Of a stretch of DNA of 13,640 nucleotides, positions 5,134 through 11,696 are shown in pieces. Location of the stretch: positions 1 through 13,640 of the forward strand of contig JAAYKC010000070.1 of the NCBI GenBank assembly GCA_012522645.1, given 5' to 3'. Below the pieces are notes generated by a model that saw only the letters and a list, made by a program, of their open reading frames with translations, ran no database searches and had not been told where the DNA came from. The stretch is from Thermoplasmatales archaeon (GTDB lineage: Archaea > Thermoplasmatota > Thermoplasmata > Methanomassiliicoccales > Methanomethylophilaceae). Every line of letters starts with the position of its first letter. Position 1 is the first letter of the stretch. The position numbers and the translations under genes were made by a program.

Positions 5134-6528
5134 ATGTCTTCAGGCATAATGAAGAGAAGACCGTTGAAGGCCGCGGATGATAAGGTCCACGACTTTCTGA
5201 CAACCGGGATCGGACGGGTGAAGGCCCTCATAAGAGGTTCCGTGAAAGGATTTGCAAAGGAACACAGGCCGCGTTCGAAGAACGGACGCACTGCGAAGGC
5301 CATCTTCGCAGAGGCTCAGAGCCCCACGGATGAGGATGGCAATGAGATAATGATCCAGGTGAAGAAACTGTCTAAGATATACGGGAGACGCCCGGAAGAA
5401 GCACTGGCACTTCTCAGAGAAGGGAAGGATAAGGGGGAAGTGCAGAGCATGACGTCCAACAACGTCGGCCTGTATGACGTCTCCTTCGACATAAGAAAAG
5501 GGGAGATGTTCGTCCTCATGGGACTGTCCGGCTCCGGCAAGTCCACTTTGGAACGCTGCATGAACAGGCTCATCGAACCCACTTCCGGGCAGGTCTTCAT
5601 CGACGGACTTGATTTCACTTCACTGAACGACGAGGATCTGCGCATCGCCAGAAGAGAGAAGATGTCCATGGTGTTCCAGAACTTCGGGCTTCTTCCCCAC
5701 CGGAATGTGAAGGATAACGTGGCCTACGGCCTGGAGATACAGGGGATTCCCGAATCCGAGCGTCTTGAGAGGGCTGTCGCTTCCATAGAGCTCGTCGGCC
5801 TCGCAGGATACGGGGACAGGATGCCCTCGGACCTGAGCGGAGGGATGAAGCAGAGGGTCGGTCTGGCAAGGGCTCTGGCAACCGACCCGGACATCCTTTT
5901 CATGGATGAGGCCTTCAGTGCCCTGGATCCCCTGATAAGGGGGGATATGCAGGATGAGCTCATCAGGATACAGTCAGAGCTGGGGAAAACCGTCATTTTC
6001 GTGACGCACGACCTGGATGAGGCCCTGAAGCTTGGCGACCGCATCGCCCTCATGAAGGACGGGCGGATCGTCCAGATCGGCACTGCGGAGGAGATATTGC
6101 AGAACCCTGCGGACGAGTATGTGGACCGCTTCGTGAAGGAAGTGGACCGCAGCAAGATACTTACCGCCAACTTGTTCATGAGGAAACCGAAAAACATCCT
6201 GTATGAGACCCAGGGGCCGAGAACAGCCCTCAGGATGATGGATAATTGCGACCGCGACGATATGCTCGTCATAGACGGGGAGAAACGTCTCATCGGGATG
6301 GCCAGGTCAGACGGCATACTGCGCGCTATGAATGCAGGGGACAGGGATATCTCGGGGATAGTCTCAGATGTGCCCTCGGTCAGACCGGATACGCCGATGA
6401 GCGAGGTCGTGCAGATAATGGTGACCACTGATTTCCCGATCCCGGTGGCGGATGATGACGGGATCCTCCTGGGCATGATCAGCCCCTCAGCGGCTGCGGA
6501 GACCCTGCGCAACGGAGGCGGGGAGTGA
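5134..6528 (+). CDS. proV: glycine betaine/proline-type ABC transporter, ATP-binding subunit
   Basis: 464-residue ATPase of the ProV/OpuAA family that powers osmolyte import. Walker A is GLSGSGKST (130-138), the Q-loop FQNFGLLPH (181-189), the signature LSGGMKQR (234-241), Walker B ILFMDEAFSALDP (254-266) and the switch His292 in VTHDLDEA. Two CBS domains follow (about 343-460), which in OpuA-type transporters sense ionic strength. Family proteins usually begin at the equivalent of MIQVKKLSKIYG (residue 73, ATG 5350). The 72 residues before it are basic, keep purine-first codons and no stop for 216 nt, and follow the only good Shine-Dalgarno site, so I take 5134 as the start. Codon 5350 remains an alternative. 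Stop TGA overlaps the proW ATG (TGATG). Confidence 0.93.
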   Translation: MSSGIMKRRPLKAADDKVHDFLTTGIGRVKALIRGSVKGFAKEHRPRSKNGRTAKAIFAEAQSPTDEDGNEIMIQVKKLSKIYGRRPEEALALLREGKDKGEVQSMTSNNVGLYDVSFDIRKGEMFVLMGLSGSGKSTLERCMNRLIEPTSGQVFIDGLDFTSLNDEDLRIARREKMSMVFQNFGLLPHRNVKDNVAYGLEIQGIPESERLERAVASIELVGLAGYGDRMPSDLSGGMKQRVGLARALATDPDILFMDEAFSALDPLIRGDMQDELIRIQSELGKTVIFVTHDLDEALKLGDRIALMKDGRIVQIGTAEEILQNPADEYVDRFVKEVDRSKILTANLFMRKPKNILYETQGPRTALRMMDNCDRDDMLVIDGEKRLIGMARSDGILRAMNAGDRDISGIVSDVPSVRPDTPMSEVVQIMVTTDFPIPVADDDGILLGMISPSAAAETLRNGGGE

Positions 6529-7352
6529 TGGCGTCCCCGGTAGGAATCTTCGCAGAGGAACTGGTGGACGTAATCCAATATTATCTGGGATGGCTGCTGA
6601 CCATATTCAAGGACGTACTGGATCTTATACTGGAATCCGTGGGGGGAATACTGACCTTCCCGGACCCGGTTCCGTTCATATTCGCTCTCATATTGATATC
6701 TCTGCTAATCACGAAGCGCTTGGTGCTGTCGCTTCTGATCGGCGCAGCTTTCTACATCATCGAATGGATGGGCTACTGGGACAGTGCCATGGTCACGCTG
6801 AGCATGGTCTTAGTGGCCACTTTGGTGGCCGTTCTCATAGCCGTTCCGCTGGGGATCCGGGCCTCGAGCGGCGAGAAGGCGAATCCCGTGATCAAGGCTC
6901 TGATGGATTTCATGCAGACGATGCCGGCATTCGTCTACCTGATCCCTGCGGTCATATTCTTCGGGCTGGGGGCGGTTCCGGGAGTGATCGCCACGGTCAT
7001 ATTCGCCATGCCCCCTGTGGTAAGGCTGACCAATCTGGGCATAAGGCAGGTGCCGCCTGAGATGAATGAGGTTGCTGACGCTTTCGGTTCGACCGGCTGG
7101 CAGAAACTTACCAAGGTGCAGCTGCCGATCGCACTGCCTTCCATAATGGCAGGGGTCAACCAGTGCATAATGCTGTCACTCTCGATGGTGGTCATTGCCG
7201 CCATGATAGGCGGCGGCGGTCTGGGCGGGGATATAGTGAACGCTCTCAGCACCATTGATGTCGCAGTCGGATTCGAGGCAGGCCTGGCAGTGGTTCTGAT
7301 CGCTATGACCCTGGACAGACTCACACAGTCATTCAGGGAGAACGGCGCATGA
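6528..7352 (+). CDS. proW: glycine betaine-type ABC transporter, permease subunit
   Basis: 274-residue membrane protein of the ProW/OpuAB type forming the import channel in the cytoplasmic membrane. Hydrophobic segments lie at about 48-80, 88-110, 135-165, 215-232 and 245-262. The ATPase-coupling (EAA) loop is EVADAFGSTGWQKLTKVQLP (about 181-200), followed by IALPSIMAGVNQ, and the QTMPAFVYLIP segment is typical of the family. The ATG at 6528 overlaps the proV stop by one base (TGATG) and is preceded by GGAGG at 6514-6518; a GTG at 6525 is possible but less likely. No substrate-binding domain is fused, unlike some OpuABC proteins; that part is encoded separately by proX. Confidence 0.94.
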   Translation: MASPVGIFAEELVDVIQYYLGWLLTIFKDVLDLILESVGGILTFPDPVPFIFALILISLLITKRLVLSLLIGAAFYIIEWMGYWDSAMVTLSMVLVATLVAVLIAVPLGIRASSGEKANPVIKALMDFMQTMPAFVYLIPAVIFFGLGAVPGVIATVIFAMPPVVRLTNLGIRQVPPEMNEVADAFGSTGWQKLTKVQLPIALPSIMAGVNQCIMLSLSMVVIAAMIGGGGLGGDIVNALSTIDVAVGFEAGLAVVLIAMTLDRLTQSFRENGA

Positions 7353-7376
7353 GCATCAGGCTCACAGGAGAGAGAA

Positions 7377-8315
7377 ATGAACATCAAATATCTGAAAACA
7401 GGGGCCCTGGCGGCAATAATGATGCTGTTGGGGACCGGGACCTACCTGTATGCAGGCGATTACTACGGAGCCGACGAGATAGAATATGCCGGCACAGTGC
7501 TGGAGAACGGAGCCGGAATGGGATTCGTGGTGCCGCAGCATACGGCAGACAAACTGGGCATCACCTGCATATCCGACCTGAACGACCATGCCGGGGAATT
7601 CGGCAATAGGATAATCGGCGTGGACAGCGGGGCAGGGATAATGAGGCTGGCGAAGAAGGCCGTTGGAGACTACGGCCTGAATTTTGATCTGGTGGAATCC
7701 TCCGAAGCGGGAATGCTGTCCGAGCTCAGGAAGAAGTATGATGCGGGAGAGGATATAATCGTGACCCTCTGGGACCCCCATTGGGCATTCGGCGCATATG
7801 ATCTGGTGTACTTGGAGGATGATCCGCACGAATCCTTCGGAACGGCAGAATCCATAGAATCATGGGTCAGGAACGGATTGCTGGATGAAGACCCGGACCT
7901 TGCCGGCATATTGGAGAGATACAGCTACGATCTGGAAGATTTCAACAGCCTGCTGATGCACATCAGGAACAGCCCGAAGGACGTGAGCGAAGCCGTTGAG
8001 GACTGGCTTGCTCTGAATCCGGACATGAGGGATGCATGGATCGGGGATGTGGAGAAGGCGGACCGCGGCAGGATAAGGATAGGTCTTGTGAACTGGGCAT
8101 GTGCAATAGGGACCTCCAATGTACTGAAGCATCTCCTTGAGGAAGTGGGATACACTGTGGAGATCGTCCCCTCTGAGACCGGCGCCATGTACACCGGCCT
8201 TGCTTACGGGAGCACGGACGTAATAACCACTGCATGGCTGCCTCTGACGCACGAGGAATACATGGACAGATACGGGCCTCGGCCGCAGACCGGAGGTCCT
8301 TCGTCTGAAGAATGA
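7377..8315 (+). CDS. proX: glycine betaine-type substrate-binding protein, circularly permuted OpuAC
   Basis: 312-residue extracellular binding protein. A hydrophobic N-terminal segment (about 9-26) is a signal peptide or membrane anchor; there is no lipobox Cys. The fold segments occur in an unusual order: first GFVVPQHTADKLGITCISDL (49-68, normally mid-protein), then IIGVDSGAGIM (79-89) and LWDPHW (131-136, normally the C-terminal lobe), and last IGLVNWACAIGTSNVLKHLL (235-254) and TAWLPLTHEEY (285-295), which open ordinary ProX/OpuAC proteins. The Trp residues expected to form the quaternary-amine cage remain: Trp132/136, Trp240 and Trp287. Complete in itself, so permuted rather than truncated. 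AGGAG (7366-7370) precedes ATG 7377; the gap to proW is 24 nt. The substrate could also be choline, carnitine or proline betaine. Confidence 0.92.
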   Translation: MNIKYLKTGALAAIMMLLGTGTYLYAGDYYGADEIEYAGTVLENGAGMGFVVPQHTADKLGITCISDLNDHAGEFGNRIIGVDSGAGIMRLAKKAVGDYGLNFDLVESSEAGMLSELRKKYDAGEDIIVTLWDPHWAFGAYDLVYLEDDPHESFGTAESIESWVRNGLLDEDPDLAGILERYSYDLEDFNSLLMHIRNSPKDVSEAVEDWLALNPDMRDAWIGDVEKADRGRIRIGLVNWACAIGTSNVLKHLLEEVGYTVEIVPSETGAMYTGLAYGSTDVITTAWLPLTHEEYMDRYGPRPQTGGPSSEE

Positions 8316-8320
8316 CCTCC
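8292..8320 (+). terminator. hairpin spanning the proX stop codon
   Basis: GGAGGTC (8292-8298) pairs with GACCTCC (8314-8320), with CTTC/GAAG stacked inside around a GTCT loop. It straddles the proX TGA and may end or stabilise the operon transcript. There is no T tract after it, so its role is uncertain. Confidence 0.35.
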
Positions 8321-8506
8321 TGTCAGGCCGGGATCAAAACCCTTCATCCCATTCCCTCGGCCACATTCAGACGGTATGATTCCTTCTGAGGGGACACATC
8401 ACCGCAAACAGGTATAATTGTCGAAATAATCTAAATATCGGCAAATTCATACGGTACCCTCGGACGGTGATACGGCTTTCCGAAATCAAGTTCGCCGCAG
8501 TAGGAC

Positions 8507-8518
8507 ATTAATTAATAT
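8507..8518 (+). promoter_or_regulatory. TATA-like box for the THEP1-trm1 operon
   Basis: ATTAATTAATAT is centred about 45 nt before ATG 8558, predicting a start near 8539 and an approximately 19-nt leader that carries GAGGG (8545-8549). The rest of the 242-nt gap after proX contains a second AT-rich stretch (about 8410-8440) with a weaker TATA-like element and no gene that I can support. Confidence 0.5.
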
Positions 8519-8557
8519 CTGCATCGCCATGCGGGATAGGGTACGAGGGCTATTTTG

Positions 8558-9106
8558 ATGGTCAGTGAACTGAAGATAGGAATAACGGGACTTCCGGGGG
8601 CAGGGAAAACGTTGACCTTGGTCAGCGTCATAGAGAAGCTTCGGGAGAGCGGATACACTATCGGCGGCATGATAAACGAGCCCGTGATGGAGAACAGACA
8701 CCGCGTAGGCTTCACGGTACGGGATATCAGGACCGGGGAGTGCGAGGTCTTCGCCCATAATGATATGGGAAGCCGGGTCACCGTCGGCAAGATGGGCATC
8801 GACATAGCCGTTTTGGAGGATATAGGCGTCAGGGCCATAAGGACCGCATGCACTGATTGCGACATCATAGTCATAGATGAGGTGGGGAGGATGGAGGTCG
8901 AGAGCCCTGCATTCGTCAATGCCGTGAAGGAGGCATTGGACATGGGCAAGCCCATGATCCTCACTCTGCACAAGAAATCCAGGAATCCTCTGCTCCAGGA
9001 CATAAGGCGCAGGGATGACGTCCGCATACTCGAGGTCACACCGACCAACCGCAGCTTACTGCCTTTCAAGATAGTGAGCCTGATGAGCGGGGAAAATATC
9101 AGATGA
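8558..9106 (+). CDS. THEP1-family nucleoside-triphosphatase
   Basis: 182-residue P-loop NTPase of the THEP1/NTPCR family, which hydrolyses a range of NTPs in vitro and whose cellular role is not settled. Walker A is GLPGAGKT (11-18), Walker B IIVIDEVGRME (103-113), and the family-specific GFTVRDI (51-57) and the Thr-Leu-His segment near 136-138 are present. Length is typical (about 175-190). ATG 8558 is used because GAGGG at 8545-8549 is well placed; a TTG at 8555 is in frame but unlikely. The stop overlaps the trm1 ATG (ATGA), so the two are translationally coupled. This suggests a link to RNA metabolism, but that is only context. Confidence 0.88.
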   Translation: MVSELKIGITGLPGAGKTLTLVSVIEKLRESGYTIGGMINEPVMENRHRVGFTVRDIRTGECEVFAHNDMGSRVTVGKMGIDIAVLEDIGVRAIRTACTDCDIIVIDEVGRMEVESPAFVNAVKEALDMGKPMILTLHKKSRNPLLQDIRRRDDVRILEVTPTNRSLLPFKIVSLMSGENIR

Positions 9107-10206
9107 ACGGCGTGAGGGTGAAAGAGGGCGGAACAGAGCTCATAGTACCGGAGGATCATTCCGTCAAAGGCCCCGGTAAGATACGCGGATCGGTTTTCTT
9201 CAATTCACAGATGGCATTCAACAGAGACGTCAACGTGATGCTCCTGAGGGCCCTGAACAGAGAGGATCTGAGTGTGGCCGATGCCATGAGCGCCACCGGC
9301 GCCAGGGCTGTCAGGATCGCCAACGAGGTCCCGGGCACGCATGTTACCGCCAACGACATAAGCATCGATGCAGCGGAGTTCATAAAGGCGAACATAGAGC
9401 TGAACGGCCTCACCAACTGCATCCCGTCCAACAAACCCCTGGGATCCCTTCTTGCGGAGAAGTCGTTCGATTACGTGGATCTGGACCCTTTCGGTTCCCC
9501 GGTCCCCTTCCTGCACGCCGCCATAGCCGGATGCAAGAGGAAGGGCATCCTCGCCGTGACCGCAACGGATGCGGCCCCTCTTTCCGGGGCCCACAGGGCC
9601 AAATGCGAGAGGAGGTACTCCGCCAGGCCTGTGAGGGGGCATATGTGCCATGAGGTCGGCCTGAGGATACTGATGGGGCATATATGCAGGGAGCTCGCCC
9701 GATTGGACAGGGGCATGGTCCCTCTGCTCTCATTCAGTGCGGACCATTACTTCAGAACATACGTCACGGTCGAGAACGGGGCGGGAGCGGCGGACAGGTC
9801 CCTGTCCCAGATGGGGTACGTCTCCTATGACACATCAACGATGGAACGGAGCTTCTCCTCCGAACCCGACAGGGACCACAAGTACGGACCTCTGTGGGGC
9901 GGGAGGCTGTTCGACAGGGAGCTGTTATCGCGCATGAGCTCAGATGGCATGAGCGATCCCGGAAGATGTGATTCGATGCTCGGTCTGTGGAGGCAGGAGA
10001 TCGATTCCGTGCCCGTGGTCTACTCCATAGATGAGATATCCTCGTTCACCAAAAGGCCGACGCCGAGATTCGGGGATTTCATGGAATCCCTCCGAAGGAG
10101 AGGTGACGCCTCAAGGACGCACCTGGGCCCGGTGCTGTTCAAGACCTCTCTCCCCCTGGATGAGATAATCTCCGCATACGACGAGGCCTATTCCGCAGGA
10201 CATTGA
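9103..10206 (+). CDS. trm1: tRNA (guanine26-N2)-dimethyltransferase Trm1
   Basis: 367-residue SAM-dependent enzyme that forms m2,2G at position 26 of tRNA, preventing misfolding of the core. Family features are VFFNSQMAFNRDVNVML (31-47), the SAM-binding loop ADAMSATGARAVRIA (59-73), an acidic ribose-binding Asp in TANDIS (82-87), the catalytic DLDPFGSPVPFL (126-137) and TATDAAPLSGAH (153-164). C-terminal motifs SADHYFRTYV (212-221) and YGPLWGGRL (261-269) are also present. Many homologues carry a CxxC knuckle between those last two motifs; here the segment has no Cys at all (SYDTSTMERSFSS), so no metal site is expected there. Coupled to the THEP1 gene by an ATGA overlap. Confidence 0.95.
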   Translation: MNGVRVKEGGTELIVPEDHSVKGPGKIRGSVFFNSQMAFNRDVNVMLLRALNREDLSVADAMSATGARAVRIANEVPGTHVTANDISIDAAEFIKANIELNGLTNCIPSNKPLGSLLAEKSFDYVDLDPFGSPVPFLHAAIAGCKRKGILAVTATDAAPLSGAHRAKCERRYSARPVRGHMCHEVGLRILMGHICRELARLDRGMVPLLSFSADHYFRTYVTVENGAGAADRSLSQMGYVSYDTSTMERSFSSEPDRDHKYGPLWGGRLFDRELLSRMSSDGMSDPGRCDSMLGLWRQEIDSVPVVYSIDEISSFTKRPTPRFGDFMESLRRRGDASRTHLGPVLFKTSLPLDEIISAYDEAYSAGH

Positions 10207-10214
10207 GTGAAGCC

Positions 10215-10223
10215 GATAAATAG
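10215..10223 (+). promoter_or_regulatory. TATA-like box for purA
   Basis: GATAAATAG is centred about 33 nt before the purA ATG (10252), just after the trm1 stop. It would give purA its own nearly leaderless transcript, independent of read-through from trm1, and there is no Shine-Dalgarno sequence before the ATG. Confidence 0.5.
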
Positions 10224-10251
10224 GGACAGCCTGTTGTGTGTCTCTGATACC

Positions 10252-11556
10252 ATGCCGACCCTCGCGATTATAGGCGCCCAATGGGGCGATGAAGGAAAGG
10301 GCAAGATTACAGATTATCTGGCAGAGAACTCCGATGCGGTAGTCCGGTTCCAGGGAGGGAACAATGCGGGTCACACCATCGTCATAGGGGAGAACAAGTT
10401 CAAGCTCCACACCTTGCCGTCAGGCATACTCCGCAAGGGGAAGCTCGCCATAATCGGCAATGGAGTGGTCATAAACATGGCCGATATGACCGAGGAGGCT
10501 AAGCAGCTGACCGACGCAGGCCTTACTCTGGATGATCTCAGGATATCCGACAGAGCCCACATCATTATGAACTATCACAAGAAGCTTGACGGGGCCGAGG
10601 AGGCCCGCAGAGGCAAAGTGGCTGTCGGGACCACGAAAAAAGGCATCGGCCCGGCATATCAGGACAAGGTCGCCAGATGCGGTTTCAGAGCCGGCGACAT
10701 CCTGGATGCCGACCTCATAAGAGAGAAGGCAAGTGTGGTTCTGCCCGCGAAGAACGAGCTCCTTGACATGTACGGAGGCGAGCGCTGCGGATGCACGTTG
10801 GATGTCATGTGCGATAAATTCGAGACGTGGAACCGGAGCTTCGGCAAATATGTGTGCGATACGTCCGTTCTCATAAACGATCTGATCGATGAGGGGAAGA
10901 ACGTCCTCTTCGAAGGAGCCCAGGGCTCCATGCTGGACCTGGACCACGGAACATATCCGTTCGTCACATCATCATCCACCATCGGCGGCGGCATCTGCTC
11001 CGGGTCCGGGGTCGCACCGAGCAAGATCAATGAGATCGTAGGCTGCCTCAAGGCCTACACCACCCGCGTGGGCGAGGGGCCCTTCATATCAGAGCTCTTC
11101 GGGGAAGAAGGAGCGTACCTTCAGGATAAAGGAGGGGAGTTCGGAACGACCACAGGCCGCGGCAGGCGCTGCGGCTGGCTGGATCTTGTGGTGGCGAGAT
11201 ACGCCGCAAGGCTCTCCGGCATAACCCACTGGGCGGTCACGAAGCTGGACGTGCTCAACGGATATGAGGAGGTCAGGGTCTGCGTGGCATACGAGATAGA
11301 CGGGGAGAGGGTCGAGAATTTCCCTGCATCCATACGCAAGCTGGAGAGGGCCAAGCCCATATATGAGACGCTGAAGGGCTGGAAGGACATGGCGGACTAC
11401 GACGGAAGCTACAGATCCCTTCCGCTGGAAGCGAAGGAGTATCTCAGGTATATCGAAGATAAGACGAAGGTGCCTGTCGGCATAGTCAGCATCGGACCCG
11501 AGAGGTCCCAGACCATAGACGTCTACAAGAAATGGTGGCCGGCCCGGGAGCAATGA
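10252..11556 (+). CDS. purA: adenylosuccinate synthetase
   Basis: 434-residue enzyme that makes adenylosuccinate from IMP, aspartate and GTP, the first committed step to AMP. The N-terminal P-loop-like AIIGAQWGDEGKGK begins at residue 4 and holds the catalytic Asp; GGNNAGHT (about 37-44) holds the catalytic His. Further signatures are VGTTKKGIGPAYQDK, FEGAQGSMLDLDHGTYPFVTSS, the VGEGPF loop and TGRGRRCGWLDL. Length matches the full-size bacterial/eukaryal form rather than the short form (about 340 aa) of some euryarchaea. An in-frame GTG at 10207 would add 15 residues without family similarity, so ATG 10252 is chosen, supported by the TATA-like box at 10215. Confidence 0.97.
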   Translation: MPTLAIIGAQWGDEGKGKITDYLAENSDAVVRFQGGNNAGHTIVIGENKFKLHTLPSGILRKGKLAIIGNGVVINMADMTEEAKQLTDAGLTLDDLRISDRAHIIMNYHKKLDGAEEARRGKVAVGTTKKGIGPAYQDKVARCGFRAGDILDADLIREKASVVLPAKNELLDMYGGERCGCTLDVMCDKFETWNRSFGKYVCDTSVLINDLIDEGKNVLFEGAQGSMLDLDHGTYPFVTSSSTIGGGICSGSGVAPSKINEIVGCLKAYTTRVGEGPFISELFGEEGAYLQDKGGEFGTTTGRGRRCGWLDLVVARYAARLSGITHWAVTKLDVLNGYEEVRVCVAYEIDGERVENFPASIRKLERAKPIYETLKGWKDMADYDGSYRSLPLEAKEYLRYIEDKTKVPVGIVSIGPERSQTIDVYKKWWPAREQ

Positions 11557-11591
11557 GCTCACAGGCATCCGTCTGATTCCTTTCGCTGATA

Positions 11592-11623
11592 CCGGACTCG
11601 GGCCGAACATGTTCGCAGTCCGG
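11592..11623. promoter_or_regulatory. nested inverted repeat upstream of the methyltransferase gene (candidate operator)
   Basis: A perfect 12-bp palindrome CGAACATGTTCG (11604-11615) is flanked by 7-bp arms CCGGACT (11592-11598) and AGTCCGG (11617-11623). The palindrome and its right flank (CGAACATGTTCGCAGTCC, 11604-11621) recur almost exactly at 13482-13499, where they overlap the start of the HTH regulator gene (16 of 18 bases identical). It lies 82 nt before the methyltransferase ATG and upstream of candidate TATA elements (about 11625 and 11643), a position suited to an activator or repressor. A purA terminator stem is the alternative, but no T tract follows. Confidence 0.5.
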
Positions 11624-11668
11624 CTTATTTCCCCCTGACCCCATATGGTATTGGGCAAGGATTTCTGG

Positions 11669-11693
11669 GATCACGACCAAAGAGGAAGTGATC
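11669..11693 (+). promoter_or_regulatory. inverted repeat covering the methyltransferase ribosome-binding site
   Basis: GATCAC (11669-11674) is the exact complement of GTGATC (11688-11693), which is the distal half of the Shine-Dalgarno sequence; GAGG (11682-11685) is in the loop. GATCAC is also part of the 16S rRNA 3' tail, so the upstream arm mimics the anti-SD. Pairing could dampen translation. Six base pairs with a 13-nt loop is modest, and chance is possible. Confidence 0.3.
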
Positions 11694-11696
11694 GCA

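Noticed and set aside
4883..5149. Plus-strand 88-codon open frame through the proV leader
   Set aside because: Arg-rich sequence without family features, coinciding with the GC-rich helices; base pairing explains the region better than coding.
5724..6578. Open frame of 284 codons on the minus strand opposite proV
   Set aside because: Ser/Arg-rich shadow of the proV coding frame, which carries all ABC ATPase and CBS motifs.
11688..11696. GTG at 11688 as the methyltransferase start
   Set aside because: The GTG is part of GTGATC, the best Shine-Dalgarno-like element, and ATG 11697 follows at a suitable distance.
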